Source of the DNA: Frischella perrara
Lineage (GTDB): Bacteria > Pseudomonadota > Gammaproteobacteria > Enterobacterales > Orbaceae
DNA: 64,000 nt
Assembly (NCBI RefSeq): GCF_000807275.1
Contig: NZ_CP009056.1
Span: 1,799,192 to 1,863,191, forward strand
Direction of reading: 5' to 3'
The notes beneath the pieces were generated by a model. It saw nothing but the letters and a program-made list of their open reading frames with translations. It was not told the origin of the DNA and did not search any database. A program made the translations under genes and the position numbers. This document shows, in pieces, positions 37,728 through 47,431 of the stretch. Each line of letters starts with the position of its first letter. Position 1 is the stretch's first letter.

Positions 37728-40700
37728 TCAATCTTGTTTTTTTATGATCAAATTAAAATCAAAACCACAAATATGTAAATGATGATAGTGCTCATATCCA
37801 CCTTTACCCTCTTTGTGCATATGTTTAGTATAAGAGAGTAATGTGTTAGCTTTTTTGTTATAAGTAAAGTATTCAGAGTACATTAACTCAGTTCTTGCCC
37901 AACCAAATTTATGTAATGCTATATTAAATTTTTCTTGTTCATTAAAATCAAAGGTTGAATAACTTAACCAAGTGACCTCTCCTTTTCTTTTTATTGATAT
38001 ATATCTTAAATCTCCAGCAATACCATTTATATGAGATTTACTTTTAACAGACTTAGCATCATATGTACTAAATCCATTGAATCCTAAATAGTCAACATTT
38101 AATTCAAGCATGGCACCAAGTAATCCAGCAAAGCAATCGGGATTTATATACCATCTTTCACTATCACTATTAAATGTTTTAAATTTTGCTGTAACACTCC
38201 CATCTTTTGAACTATATCCTTCTTCAAACTCCTTTACATTGATTAATTCTACATCATAATCTAAAGCTACATTTCCTCTTTCCATTGCTTTTGTTTTATG
38301 TATATTAAAAATACCAATTTCATGTTGATTTTTATTTACATCATGATAAACATACTTATATTTTTGCTCGTAACCTTTCAATATTTCCTGTGGTATGTGT
38401 TTTTCAATTTTTCCATCGTGATAAATATGATATGTCACTATACCTGGATTTACAAATCTACCCAGCATTGATACTGGATGAATAAACCATGCTTTACCAT
38501 CAGTAGAAAGATTGCTTAGTGCCGGTGTTTGTGGTGTTTGGTTGTTTGATGATTGGGTTGGTTGGGATTGTGCTACTTCTCGCCACCAAAGGGAGGGTTT
38601 AATACGTTGCTCTTTTTCCAGCTGCCAAATTGATTTTATTTTCTCATGCTCTTCATCCACCATGTTTAAGGCATAATCTCGCAGAAAAGGCTCTCGTATA
38701 TTCATTTGATCTAACAATTTTTGTAGTAATTTTTTTTGTTTCTGTTTTTCTTCCTCAAGTAAATTATCTATTTCTTTCCATTTGGTTAGCGCTTCGTCTG
38801 CATACCATTCACTTTCATATTTTATTATTAAGTGACCTATCATTTCGGCTATCCAACTGTTGCGTAAACCGTCTTTGAGAAATTCTACAGTAAAAGGTGG
38901 CAGTCCTTTTTTTCGCTGAACAGAATATAACAGTGATTCAATTAAGATTTTATGCATAGCTTTCATTGAATCAGTGTATTCTTTAATATCTAATGTTTCT
39001 GTTCGGTTATCGTTTATTTTAGTATAAAATTCTCCCACAGATGCTTTTTCGATTACTGTCTCAAATCCTTGCCAATGCCAAGGACTGATTCGTTTAACGT
39101 GCTCTTGAGCATCTTTTTTGATGTTTACCCAACCTGTTACTGACCAACGCTGTTCATTTCCTGCGGTGACTTTTGCCCAAATTGAACCCGTGCTTTCATC
39201 TTCTATCGCGATTAAATTCTCATTACTTAATGAATTTAATGAAACAGTTCGTGGAAAATGCACCGTGTTATCTTTGGTTTCAGGGGGTAACTTATCAAGT
39301 GATAACGGAAAATTATTCCAATAAGGAATCGCGCTATTAAGTGCGCCATCTTGTCCAAATAAGTGAGAGACATCTTTTGACACTATCCAATAATGTTTAG
39401 CTTCCACACAAAAACGTATTTTAACAGATGAGCTAGTGTGCTCAACTTCAACCAGCTCAACTTTATCCGGAATATCTGACTTGATTAACTGCGGATAAGT
39501 TTCATTATATTTTTTTTCTAACTGTTCTTTATGGGTGGCTGTTAAAATGATTTCTGCAGCCTTATTCGCTAGGTTGTCATCATTTTTTTCAATTTTTTCA
39601 TCAACGTTAGATTGTGCTGCCAGATTGTTATCAATATAGTATTCCTCTGAATTTAAAGTATATTCCAGATTAATTTTAATGTAATAATTATCTTTATCGC
39701 TAATAAACTTTATGCCTAATCCTGAATTTAAGTTACCATCCTCTTTTGATTCTTTTATCAATCTCGCCCCTTTTTCAACCAGAATTAGTTTTTTTTCACT
39801 TTCCGGTAAACGATCGGCTAAAGCACGGGTTTTCGTAATAAATGCTGGCAAGTCATCACAGGTAAATAATTCAACATGTAACAGTTGTGGTAATTTTTCA
39901 TCTGATGAACGTTTTAACGTTGATATCGCTGTTTGTACTAATTCCCCAATACATTCTTTGGGGCGTTGATTATGTCCGATATAACCGATAAAATCGCCAC
40001 TTGAAATCGCAATCGGTGATTTTAATACCACAATGTCATTGAATTTTTCAGGTTTAAACGTGAATGAAGTCAGTGAGGTCACTTTGACATAACCTTTATG
40101 TGGTGCATCTTCACTGCCATCTTCTTTTTTTAATAGGTCTGGAACTTCACAAGCATTAATCTTACGAATTTTAGCGTATCCGTTTTCTTGGCCATCTAAT
40201 TCAAATGTCGCCGTTAGTGGTAAATATGTCAATTTTTGTTTATCATTAGCAGTTTCATATACCGCTATGCCCTTTACCTTCACATTTGACTTACCAACAG
40301 TGTTATTGTCTTCTTTTAAAATTTCATAATCTTGATTAGCATCTGCTGTGTTTCCGGTTGGTAGCGGCGATAGGTCCTTATGCCAAACATAACCGGTAAT
40401 CTTACCTAATTGTTGTTTAAATTCGGTTGTGGTTACCAATGTCCCTTTTGATATCGAAACAATTTTATACCAACCTGCTTTTTTGTGTTGTTCACCTAAA
40501 CGAATCTTACTTCCTTTTAACAATAAGCCAACCACTTCGGTTCCGCTGCCATCTGTTCTAATTACACTGCCACAAACCGTATCCCCCTCATTCTCGTCAA
40601 CTTTTCCTGATTCAAGATTCCAATAGTGAGGATATTGTACGTTTGTTGTTTCATCTTTCATTTTTTCCTGATAACCATACCAATCGAGCTGATGCATATA

Positions 40701-41105
40701 CAAACTGTATAAGGTTATTGCCGGAGGCTCCTCTTTTACGCCAATAATTTTCGGCATTTGTAAAAGATGTCTGACTAATGTGAAACCAGTGGAAAAATAA
40801 GAAACCCTCTTAAACCTAGCACGTACTGTAGGAATTGTATATTTTGGGGGATAGGTTATTTTAGGGTAAACATCATTAATACGATAGGCAATGACTTCAC
40901 CGTTAGCCATGCAATGTAATTGCTCATCATTACCAAGCTTGTTTAATACTTTTTTATCGATATGTATTCCACCATGCCATAAACCATTTTCTCCAAATGG
41001 ATAAAAACCATGATCAGCTTCGGATAATGCTCTATAATAAGTATTCTGGCTTAATTCTTTTTTACCAACTGGAAAAATGAATTTTGTTATTTTTTTTATG
41101 GACAT
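37728..41105 (-). CDS. VgrG-linked T6SS effector with M23-like N-terminus and M15/LAS-type metallopeptidase tip
   Basis: 1125 residues, no signal peptide, 19 bases after vgrG. N-terminus (about 30-145): a LytM/M23-like pattern WHGGIHID (H44, D50), MANGEVIAY and LYSLYMHQLD (H138). The middle has SH3-like segments (about 190-330) and a long conserved body with a coiled, glutamine/lysine-rich part around 790-850. After the YVYHD motif near residue 921 comes the tip: NPDCFAGLLGAMLELNV, HINGIAGD (H1025, D1032) and HHLHICGF (H1109, H1111), the H-x6-D / H-x-H zinc set of M15 and MepA-like enzymes. It should cut peptidoglycan stem peptides or cross-links in a rival's periplasm. This is the only intact copy; three partial copies and loose tips lie downstream. 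The activity is inferred from motifs. Confidence 0.82.
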   Translation of the reverse strand: MSIKKITKFIFPVGKKELSQNTYYRALSEADHGFYPFGENGLWHGGIHIDKKVLNKLGNDEQLHCMANGEVIAYRINDVYPKITYPPKYTIPTVRARFKRVSYFSTGFTLVRHLLQMPKIIGVKEEPPAITLYSLYMHQLDWYGYQEKMKDETTNVQYPHYWNLESGKVDENEGDTVCGSVIRTDGSGTEVVGLLLKGSKIRLGEQHKKAGWYKIVSISKGTLVTTTEFKQQLGKITGYVWHKDLSPLPTGNTADANQDYEILKEDNNTVGKSNVKVKGIAVYETANDKQKLTYLPLTATFELDGQENGYAKIRKINACEVPDLLKKEDGSEDAPHKGYVKVTSLTSFTFKPEKFNDIVVLKSPIAISSGDFIGYIGHNQRPKECIGELVQTAISTLKRSSDEKLPQLLHVELFTCDDLPAFITKTRALADRLPESEKKLILVEKGARLIKESKEDGNLNSGLGIKFISDKDNYYIKINLEYTLNSEEYYIDNNLAAQSNVDEKIEKNDDNLANKAAEIILTATHKEQLEKKYNETYPQLIKSDIPDKVELVEVEHTSSSVKIRFCVEAKHYWIVSKDVSHLFGQDGALNSAIPYWNNFPLSLDKLPPETKDNTVHFPRTVSLNSLSNENLIAIEDESTGSIWAKVTAGNEQRWSVTGWVNIKKDAQEHVKRISPWHWQGFETVIEKASVGEFYTKINDNRTETLDIKEYTDSMKAMHKILIESLLYSVQRKKGLPPFTVEFLKDGLRNSWIAEMIGHLIIKYESEWYADEALTKWKEIDNLLEEEKQKQKKLLQKLLDQMNIREPFLRDYALNMVDEEHEKIKSIWQLEKEQRIKPSLWWREVAQSQPTQSSNNQTPQTPALSNLSTDGKAWFIHPVSMLGRFVNPGIVTYHIYHDGKIEKHIPQEILKGYEQKYKYVYHDVNKNQHEIGIFNIHKTKAMERGNVALDYDVELINVKEFEEGYSSKDGSVTAKFKTFNSDSERWYINPDCFAGLLGAMLELNVDYLGFNGFSTYDAKSVKSKSHINGIAGDLRYISIKRKGEVTWLSYSTFDFNEQEKFNIALHKFGWARTELMYSEYFTYNKKANTLLSYTKHMHKEGKGGYEHYHHLHICGFDFNLIIKKQD

Positions 41106-41124
41106 TTTATTATTCCTTTATCAA

Positions 41125-43518
41125 TTATCCCGAAAAATTAACGTAATGACTATTTATTAAACGTAATATAGACACTTCAAGTTCATTTTTGGTAAAATTA
41201 CGCTTCTCGTTATCTTGTGTAGTAGGCCCCATTTTCTGCAATGCATTACTTTTTATATAAACATTTTCGGCAGTGCCCAGTTCAATTCCTTCACCACTGA
41301 GTTTGATGTATGAACCGCCACACATTAACGTCAGCGCTTTACTTGCTGTGACCGTTAATTTTCCATCGACACTGTCTATTTTAATATCTTGCTTAGCGGC
41401 CATATTCAGGTTGGCATTTTGCGCTTGTACTTCAATATCTCCCTGATTAGCAAAGACCTTCATGCCTGATTTATGGGAAAATAAACTAATTGATTCCCCT
41501 GATGAAACCGTGATGTTTTTTAAGGCATTGATGTCTGTCTGGTTTTCACTGGTCACCGATACACTGTTTGATGTGGACAGTTGGATATTTTCCGGACTGG
41601 TTAAAGCTATCCCTTCTTGTGCATAAGCAATAATGCCACTTTGGGATAACTGGGTTAATGTCGCTTTAAGTTGCGCCTGACTGTCGGTATCCGCACTATG
41701 GGCATCAGATGCAATTGCTGCATTTTGTAGCGCTTTGGCTATCGATAACGCATTTTCCAGTTGGGTAATGGCACCTTGCATATCCAGTTGTTTGCCCTCT
41801 GCCTTAGGCTCAGTCTGACTGGTTAGATATAAGCCTTTATTAGCAGCAATCGCTCCCCACTCATCAGTGCGCAATTCAAACCCTTCACCGCGCTGCTCTT
41901 TGTTTTGGTCAACTAAATGCCCAATATTAAGCTGGGTTTTACCGTATTCGGTGGCTAATTTGATGTGCTCTTGCCCACGTTTATCATCCATCCGCAGTTT
42001 GTTGTTAGCTGGAGTACGAATGACATTACGATGTTTATTGATGGTGGTCACATGGTCAGGGTGAGTGCTGTCATGTAGTGCGTGCGCTATATATGGTCTA
42101 TCCGGATTACCTTCGCTAAAAGCAATAGCAACACCTGTGCCATCAATTAACGGAAAATGAAAACCATAAGTACTGCCCGCATACGGTTTAGCCAACCTTA
42201 CCCATAAGCTCTCTTCGCCGTTTTTCCATGTCTTTAGGTCAAAATCAAACTTAACTCGGTAACGACCCATTGTATCAATATACCCATAGGTATCATTGTC
42301 TGGACTGGTGACTCGCGCCGGTAAGGTCCCTGCAACTTGTGGCCTGGGTAATGGCATTGGTCGATATGGCTTTAACACATCATACGGGATAGCAGTAAAG
42401 TGACATTGATAGGCATCACTGCGGTCTGCGTAACTCTGGGTCGAGAGAATGATAACCCCTTCATTAATACCTTCTATTCCACTATTATCAATAATAATGC
42501 GTTGACCCGGCAGTAAGTGGTAGTCATTACATTCTCCCTGAATAATCATCTTTTGACTGAGATGTGCCTCATGACGTATGTTCGCATACCACTGCCCGCT
42601 TTCAATTTGGCTATTATCGCCTTTGCTTTTGTAGTGTTCGCCGTAGCGGTATTCTGTGCCTTGAGTGGTGCTATCTTTGGTATCGGCATTAACAAGGGAA
42701 TTTTGATTACTATCTGCGGTGCGGTAGTTGTAATCCTGTGTGATAATTTCTTTTGCCTTGGTATAGCTACTAAACTGTAAATCCCATACACTGTTTTTTC
42801 TGCCATCAACCATACCACTTGGCGCTTTCAGTGTAATGTGTCCCGCATTCTCATAGCCTGCTTCATAATCACTAAGGACTAAAACATCACAGTGGTGGTC
42901 ACTGTGGCTTTCAAAGCGAAACCAAATACCAACATCTGCCAGCAAACGCTGAATAAATGCTAAGTCACTCTCTTGCCATTGCGTAATAAACTCACGTGCT
43001 GGGTAGCTATCTTTTAGTTCAAGCCGATAATCAATCCCCGTAAAACCATGTCGCCTGAGCACCTCTTCAACCACGCTTACTACACTTTGGTTTTGGTAAA
43101 TTGCACTAAAATGGTCATTTGCAAATAAAGCCAGACGTGGTTGTAAGGTGACCCGATAACGGGCTTCATCTTTACTGACAGAGACAAAACTAAACTCAGT
43201 AATAACGCCATATAGTGTGTGTGGTAAGGTCGGTTTTTCAAGGGAGCCAATTTGAGCCACTTGTGAAATAAGACTCGGGGCTTCAAAGGTGAGTGATGCG
43301 GTTTGACTCAGTACGGCATCAATAGCCATTTGTTTATTAGATGTTGTAAAGGTAATATCGTAACGCCAAGGCTGATTTAATGATGCTTGTCCTTCAATTG
43401 ATAATACGGATAATCCAGCGCTAGCATCAATTCCATCAATTATTAATGTGTATTGATTTTTTGCACTGCCACTCGCAACAGAGGTTAGCATATCTGTCAC
43501 TTTTTCTATCGTGACCAT
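41125..43518 (-). CDS. vgrG: VgrG spike protein, copy with a short tail
   Basis: 797 residues. N-terminal gp27/gp44-like domain (LNQPWRYDITFTTSNKQ … GYENAGHITLKAPSG), gp5 OB-fold (VTSPDNDTYGYIDTMGRYRVKF), then a DUF2345 beta-helix (NISLSS-type and DVEVQAQNANLNMAAKQDIKID repeats) ending in LQKMGP. The tail after LQKMGP is only about 33 residues (TTQDNEKRNFTKNELE…) without a TTR domain. AAGGAATCAAC precedes the ATG. It forms an operon with the 1125-residue effector. No PAAR protein is encoded here. Confidence 0.95.
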   Translation of the reverse strand: MVTIEKVTDMLTSVASGSAKNQYTLIIDGIDASAGLSVLSIEGQASLNQPWRYDITFTTSNKQMAIDAVLSQTASLTFEAPSLISQVAQIGSLEKPTLPHTLYGVITEFSFVSVSKDEARYRVTLQPRLALFANDHFSAIYQNQSVVSVVEEVLRRHGFTGIDYRLELKDSYPAREFITQWQESDLAFIQRLLADVGIWFRFESHSDHHCDVLVLSDYEAGYENAGHITLKAPSGMVDGRKNSVWDLQFSSYTKAKEIITQDYNYRTADSNQNSLVNADTKDSTTQGTEYRYGEHYKSKGDNSQIESGQWYANIRHEAHLSQKMIIQGECNDYHLLPGQRIIIDNSGIEGINEGVIILSTQSYADRSDAYQCHFTAIPYDVLKPYRPMPLPRPQVAGTLPARVTSPDNDTYGYIDTMGRYRVKFDFDLKTWKNGEESLWVRLAKPYAGSTYGFHFPLIDGTGVAIAFSEGNPDRPYIAHALHDSTHPDHVTTINKHRNVIRTPANNKLRMDDKRGQEHIKLATEYGKTQLNIGHLVDQNKEQRGEGFELRTDEWGAIAANKGLYLTSQTEPKAEGKQLDMQGAITQLENALSIAKALQNAAIASDAHSADTDSQAQLKATLTQLSQSGIIAYAQEGIALTSPENIQLSTSNSVSVTSENQTDINALKNITVSSGESISLFSHKSGMKVFANQGDIEVQAQNANLNMAAKQDIKIDSVDGKLTVTASKALTLMCGGSYIKLSGEGIELGTAENVYIKSNALQKMGPTTQDNEKRNFTKNELEVSILRLINSHYVNFSG

Positions 43519-43950
43519 GTTGATTCCTTATTATTTGCACTCAATATTTATTATTATTTAATTCTTAAGTAACTTTATAAAACAATAACGATAAGCAGTT
43601 TCATTATTATAAAATAGTTGATCTTTTAGGTTAGATCAATACCCTTTGCAATTGGGTTATTAGGATCGTGTATGGCTTATATTGTCGGTAATTTTTAGAT
43701 AAGGATTATTATATAAAACACCTGTTTCGCGTGTTTTGTAACCTTTTTAAAAATGATTGGAATCTAATTAGACAGATAACTTACTCATATCATTAATTAA
43801 AACAATTATAGTAAATTATAAATTACGCTGTAAAAAATATTTAGGAGTGTATTGCGTTTGATTTTATATTAATATCTGTATTTAGTTTTAAGTGTCGGTA
43901 GGTTTATAAGAGACTTGTGAAATTCATATTTTATAGTTCTGTCTTAGCAT
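43519..43950 (-). repeat. Conserved vgrG upstream block, copy A
   Basis: About 430 bases nearly identical to the sequence ahead of the vgrG genes at 50369 and 60841, and partly to 57006-57156. It contains the dyad at 43618. It is the likely common promoter region and also a homology arm for recombination between modules. Confidence 0.8.
43618..43639 (-). promoter_or_regulatory. Conserved dyad upstream of vgrG
   Basis: TTGATCT-N8-AGATCAA, a perfect 7-bp inverted repeat, about 100 bases before the vgrG start. The same dyad is at 50468-50489 and 60940-60961. It may be an operator for a shared regulator; no regulator is known from the sequence. Confidence 0.4.
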
Positions 43951-44277
43951 CATATTTATCACTTCACTACTGCTTTTTATTGGTTTGTTTTGGAAACATA
44001 TTAAATAACATTAGTTTTTTTATGATGATCAGATAACCACCTATTTTTATTAATTTGGTTAAATTTAGGTTACGTTGGTCGATTGTTTTTGCTGTTCAAC
44101 CTTTCACAGCATCATCTCTCCATAACAGTTTTTTATCTTCCCTTTTTTTACATAGCTATATTTTACACTCGACCGTTTTTAATTTAGCATTATCATCATA
44201 TTGATTTTTAACTATATCAATAAAAAATTTAATGATTTTCATTATTTCGCTTTATTTGTTTTTTAGATATCACCATG
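43951..44277. other. Gene-free stretch after the tandem immunity genes
   Basis: No gene seen. The part from about 44147 to 44277 (TACATAGCTATATTTTACAC … ) is a copy of 45080-45203 and belongs to the tandem duplication of the immunity gene. Confidence 0.5.
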
Positions 44278-45027
44278 CTATTGTCTTGTTGGCAATAGAT
44301 CTGCCTCGCGTAAACGAATATCTAAACGATTTATAATTTTAATATCCTCTATATTGTCGCGATTCGGAATATGATCGAGTGAAATAATGATCGTTCCCAC
44401 TTGTTTATCATCCTGATTAATTGGGATCATTCTATGAGCTTCAGGATAATCATCAGCATTTAATGCTCTAGGAATATAAACAATCATTGATGAGCCAATA
44501 CGTTCTGGAAATAGTGCATTTTGTTTTGGAAAAGTATCCTCTAGATCAATTTCAATATAGCAATCACTAAATACTTTTGCTAATTCTGTAAAAAATTGAG
44601 TAATTTTATTATAAATTCCTGCTTTTTTGTGGGTAAATGAAAATTTAATTTCTGATTCGAGAAATGGGCTATTTCCATATCTTGAGGCCATGTAAAATAA
44701 TGCTTGCCCTTCGATCGCTGGATCTTTATCAATGTCTATAAAAGGAAGTATTAGATCCCCATCATTTCCTACTCTTTTAAATCCGAATGTTAGCTTTTTC
44801 AAAACTAATTCAGTCAAACCCTCTTTATTGTAGGCCAATAATTTAGGGTCAGCTTTGATTGAATTACGAAAATAATACCAACTAACATCCGAATTAAAGT
44901 TATTTCGATAAATTTTAAATGCTTCATCTAGATGATTTTGTATTTCTGGAATATTATTTTCCAATGCTTTTGGGAAAAAAATTTCAATAGTGTAATCTAT
45001 AAGATCTAATCGCATTTGTGCTGACAT
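44278..45027 (-). CDS. Cytoplasmic immunity protein to the Tox-REase-5 nuclease, Imm52-like, second copy
   Basis: About 249 residues, no signal peptide. It is a close paralogue of the next gene upstream: MRLDLIDYTIEIFFPKALENNIPEI, KKLTFGFKRVGNDGDLILPFIDID and PINQDDKQVGTIIISLDHIP. I take the ATG at 45027, which lies 7 bases after AAGGA. An ATG six codons earlier is also in frame. The Imm52 family is the usual partner of Tox-REase-5 toxins such as P. aeruginosa TseT. Lack of a signal peptide fits a DNA-targeting toxin. Confidence 0.75.
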   Translation of the reverse strand: MSAQMRLDLIDYTIEIFFPKALENNIPEIQNHLDEAFKIYRNNFNSDVSWYYFRNSIKADPKLLAYNKEGLTELVLKKLTFGFKRVGNDGDLILPFIDIDKDPAIEGQALFYMASRYGNSPFLESEIKFSFTHKKAGIYNKITQFFTELAKVFSDCYIEIDLEDTFPKQNALFPERIGSSMIVYIPRALNADDYPEAHRMIPINQDDKQVGTIIISLDHIPNRDNIEDIKIINRLDIRLREADLLPTRQ

Positions 45028-45203
45028 AATTAATTCCTTATTCATTATTTAGGTAAAGTAGTTGGTACATACACTGCAGTATTACATAGCTATATTTTAC
45101 ACTCGACCGTTTTTAATTTAGCATTATCTTGATTTTTAATTATATCAATAAAAAAATTTAGGATTTTCACTATTTCGCTTTATTTTTTTTAGATATCGTC
45201 ATG

Positions 45204-45953
45204 CTATTGTCTTGTTGGCAATAGATCTGCCTCGCGTAAACGAATATCTAAACGATTTATAATTTTAATATCCTCTGTATTGTCGCGATTCGGGATGTGA
45301 TCAAGTGAAATAATAACCGTCCCCACTTGTTTATCATCCCGATTAATTGGGATCATTCTATGAGCTTCAGGATAATCATCAGCATTTAATGGGCTTGGAA
45401 TATAAACAATCATTGATGTACCAATACGTTGAGGAAATAGTGCATTTTGTTTGGGAAAAGTATCCTTCAGATTAATTTCAATATAGCAATCACTAAATAC
45501 TTTTGCTAATTCTGTAAAAAATTGAGTAATTTTATTATAAACCCCTGCTTTTTTGTGGGTAAATAAAAATTTAATTTCTGATTTGAGAAATGGGCTATTT
45601 AAATATCTTGAGGCTAAGTAAAATAATAGTTGTCCTTCGATCGCTGGATCTTTATCAATGTCTATAAAAGAGAGTATCAGATCCCCATCTTGTCCTACTC
45701 TTTTAAATCCGAATGTTAGCTTTTTCAAAACTAACTCAGTCAAACCCTCTTTATTGTAGGCCAATAATTTAGGATCAGCTTTGATAGAATTAGCAAAATA
45801 ATACCAGTTAGCATCCGAATTAAAGTTATTTTGATAAATTTTAAATGCTTCATCCAGCTGATTTCGTATTTCTGGAATATTATTTTCCAATGCTTTTGGG
45901 AAAAAAATTTCAATAGTGTAATCTATAAGATCTAATCGCATTTGTACTGGCAT
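45204..45953 (-). CDS. Cytoplasmic immunity protein to the Tox-REase-5 nuclease, Imm52-like, first copy
   Basis: About 249 residues. It follows the nuclease directly: an upstream in-frame ATG at 45971 even overlaps the toxin stop. The ATG at 45953 has the better ribosome-binding site (AAGGAATTAATT). It differs from the second copy mainly around residues 30-50 and 120-130. Such changes could alter the range of toxins neutralised. Confidence 0.78.
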   Translation of the reverse strand: MPVQMRLDLIDYTIEIFFPKALENNIPEIRNQLDEAFKIYQNNFNSDANWYYFANSIKADPKLLAYNKEGLTELVLKKLTFGFKRVGQDGDLILSFIDIDKDPAIEGQLLFYLASRYLNSPFLKSEIKFLFTHKKAGVYNKITQFFTELAKVFSDCYIEINLKDTFPKQNALFPQRIGTSMIVYIPSPLNADDYPEAHRMIPINRDDKQVGTVIISLDHIPNRDNTEDIKIINRLDIRLREADLLPTRQ

Positions 45954-45970
45954 AATTAATTCCTTATTCA

Positions 45971-47080
45971 TTATTTAAGTAAAGTAGTTGGTACATACAC
46001 TGTAGTTATAGTAGGTAATATTTCAAATGCTAATCTAGCTGTAAATGCATCATATAACAATGGTGTCATAAATATCCAGCAACATCGCGCAGGGGGATGC
46101 GCCGAACACACAGTATTATGTCGCGTTGCTTGTTTTAGTAATGTATCCATTTTCTTTTCCCCTATACCTTTTAATTTAGGGGTTCCGAAAGAGTCAATTT
46201 GTGTTTTACTAAACATTAATGAATCGTAATTAGCTTTCATTTCTAATAACAGGCAATAATTTGGCATCCAACCATCAAAATCAACTTTTTTACTCGCAGG
46301 TCCAATATAAACCCATTCTGAAATTTCTACAGACATTTTACCGGTTTCTGGGTTTTTACTTCTTTGCCATTTCGCACCACTTATGGTTGCTTGATAATCT
46401 GCAGCTAAATCACTCATTTTTCGGCGAAATGTATTAAGTTTTATAAAAGGAATAATAGAACAACCACAGGTTTTTATTTTGTCACGCTGTTCTTCCTTGA
46501 TTTTTACCATTCTTTCGGCCAACAATCCTCTTACAGTATTTTTTTCATCTCCAGTTAAGCCTGTGGATAACCCTCCTTTTAAAATAACTAAATTAAGTTC
46601 CATTTCAGCAAGTTCGAGTTCACAAAACTGTAGCTGTTTTACTAAATCTTCTTCCCCATACCCGCTATTACTTGCTTGTCCATTTCTTACTTTATCAAGT
46701 TCTTTTTCATAATAACCTAATATATGTGTTCGAAAAAATTCAATTTCTTTTTCGAATTCTGCAATATCTTCAGGTGTATCGGGCTCAATGTTATCATTCA
46801 TCGTTTCGTCTATAACATCAGCTTTATTTGATAAAGGTATGTTCTTTGTTTCTATTTCTTTAAGTATATTATAAAAAATTAAGGGATCTTGATATAAAGG
46901 ATAAGTATCTTTATTCGTTGAATATGTCTGTTTTTGGATTGTAGGCCAAACAGGTGTATAACTTGTTTCATATCCAGAAGGATATGAATCTTGTTGATTA
47001 CTATTATAAATATATACTGCACCTGTTGATAATAATATTGAAGCTAATTCTGCAAGACCTACTACAATTGGAAATGGCAT
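45971..47080 (-). CDS. T6SS nuclease effector, Tox-REase-5 domain (TseT-like)
   Basis: 369 residues. The N-terminus has a hydrophobic segment (MPFPIVVGLAELASILLSTG) that may serve translocation or chaperone binding, then a helical linker with coiled-coil character (about 105-215). The C-terminal toxin domain (about 225-369) has WVYIGPASKKVDFDGW, then CLLLEMKANYD. D267/D269 with E280-x-K282 is the PD-(D/E)xK active-site pattern of Tox-REase-5. The preceding chaperone and co-chaperone genes and the Imm52-like genes that follow reproduce the P. aeruginosa TecT/co-TecT/TseT/TsiT module. DNA cleavage is inferred from the fold. Confidence 0.86.
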   Translation of the reverse strand: MPFPIVVGLAELASILLSTGAVYIYNSNQQDSYPSGYETSYTPVWPTIQKQTYSTNKDTYPLYQDPLIFYNILKEIETKNIPLSNKADVIDETMNDNIEPDTPEDIAEFEKEIEFFRTHILGYYEKELDKVRNGQASNSGYGEEDLVKQLQFCELELAEMELNLVILKGGLSTGLTGDEKNTVRGLLAERMVKIKEEQRDKIKTCGCSIIPFIKLNTFRRKMSDLAADYQATISGAKWQRSKNPETGKMSVEISEWVYIGPASKKVDFDGWMPNYCLLLEMKANYDSLMFSKTQIDSFGTPKLKGIGEKKMDTLLKQATRHNTVCSAHPPARCCWIFMTPLLYDAFTARLAFEILPTITTVYVPTTLLK

Positions 47081-47089
47081 ATTTCTTCC

Positions 47090-47431
47090 TTATTTTTCCT
47101 GTTGAATACTATTGGCTATCCTTAATAAATCTTCAAATTGATTTTCAGGAATTTCATTTTGCTTTTCGATCCAAGCCTTAAGTTTTGGATTATCTTTATA
47201 TCCCGGTGTCGTTGCTTCTGCGCATAAAAATGTTTCGATAAGAATTTTTTTAGAAAAACCTAACTCAATAAGGTATTGATAGGTAACTTTTAAACGATTA
47301 AATAACTCATCAATATCTTCCTCTGGCAATGTTAAACGAGAGTCTTTTTTAAATTTATGCACGAGTTCCCAAATGTATTCATCTTGTTCTTTTTGAAAAA
47401 TAGCATCAATTTGTTCTTGACCAAGTTTCAT
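47090..47431 (-). CDS. Effector co-chaperone, co-TecT-like
   Basis: 113 residues, mostly helical and charged, no known domain that I can name from sequence. It is coupled to the upstream DUF4123 gene by a TAATG overlap and lies 9 bases before the nuclease gene. In the P. aeruginosa TseT cluster the small gene in this place encodes a co-chaperone that binds the DUF4123 chaperone. The assignment rests on position. Confidence 0.65.
   Translation of the reverse strand: MKLGQEQIDAIFQKEQDEYIWELVHKFKKDSRLTLPEEDIDELFNRLKVTYQYLIELGFSKKILIETFLCAEATTPGYKDNPKLKAWIEKQNEIPENQFEDLLRIANSIQQEK

Larger units (their letters stand above)
44147..46010 (-). repeat. Tandem ~926-bp duplication of the Tox-REase-5 immunity unit
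   Basis: Two units, each holding the 3' end of the nuclease gene (…AAAGTAGTTGGTACATACAC), one immunity gene and about 130 bases of downstream DNA. The immunity genes start 926 bases apart. The copies have diverged at scattered codons, so the duplication is not very recent. Confidence 0.85.

Noticed and set aside
38630-38878. An 82-codon plus-strand frame (start MILFSHALHPPC) repeated identically at 23142 and 32845.
   Set aside because: It lies antisense to the conserved effector body. It only shows that the three body copies are nearly identical.
41125-43518. The possibility that this VgrG is an evolved VgrG with a toxic C-terminal domain.
   Set aside because: The tail after LQKMGP is only about 33 residues and has no enzymatic motif; the toxin is encoded by the next gene.
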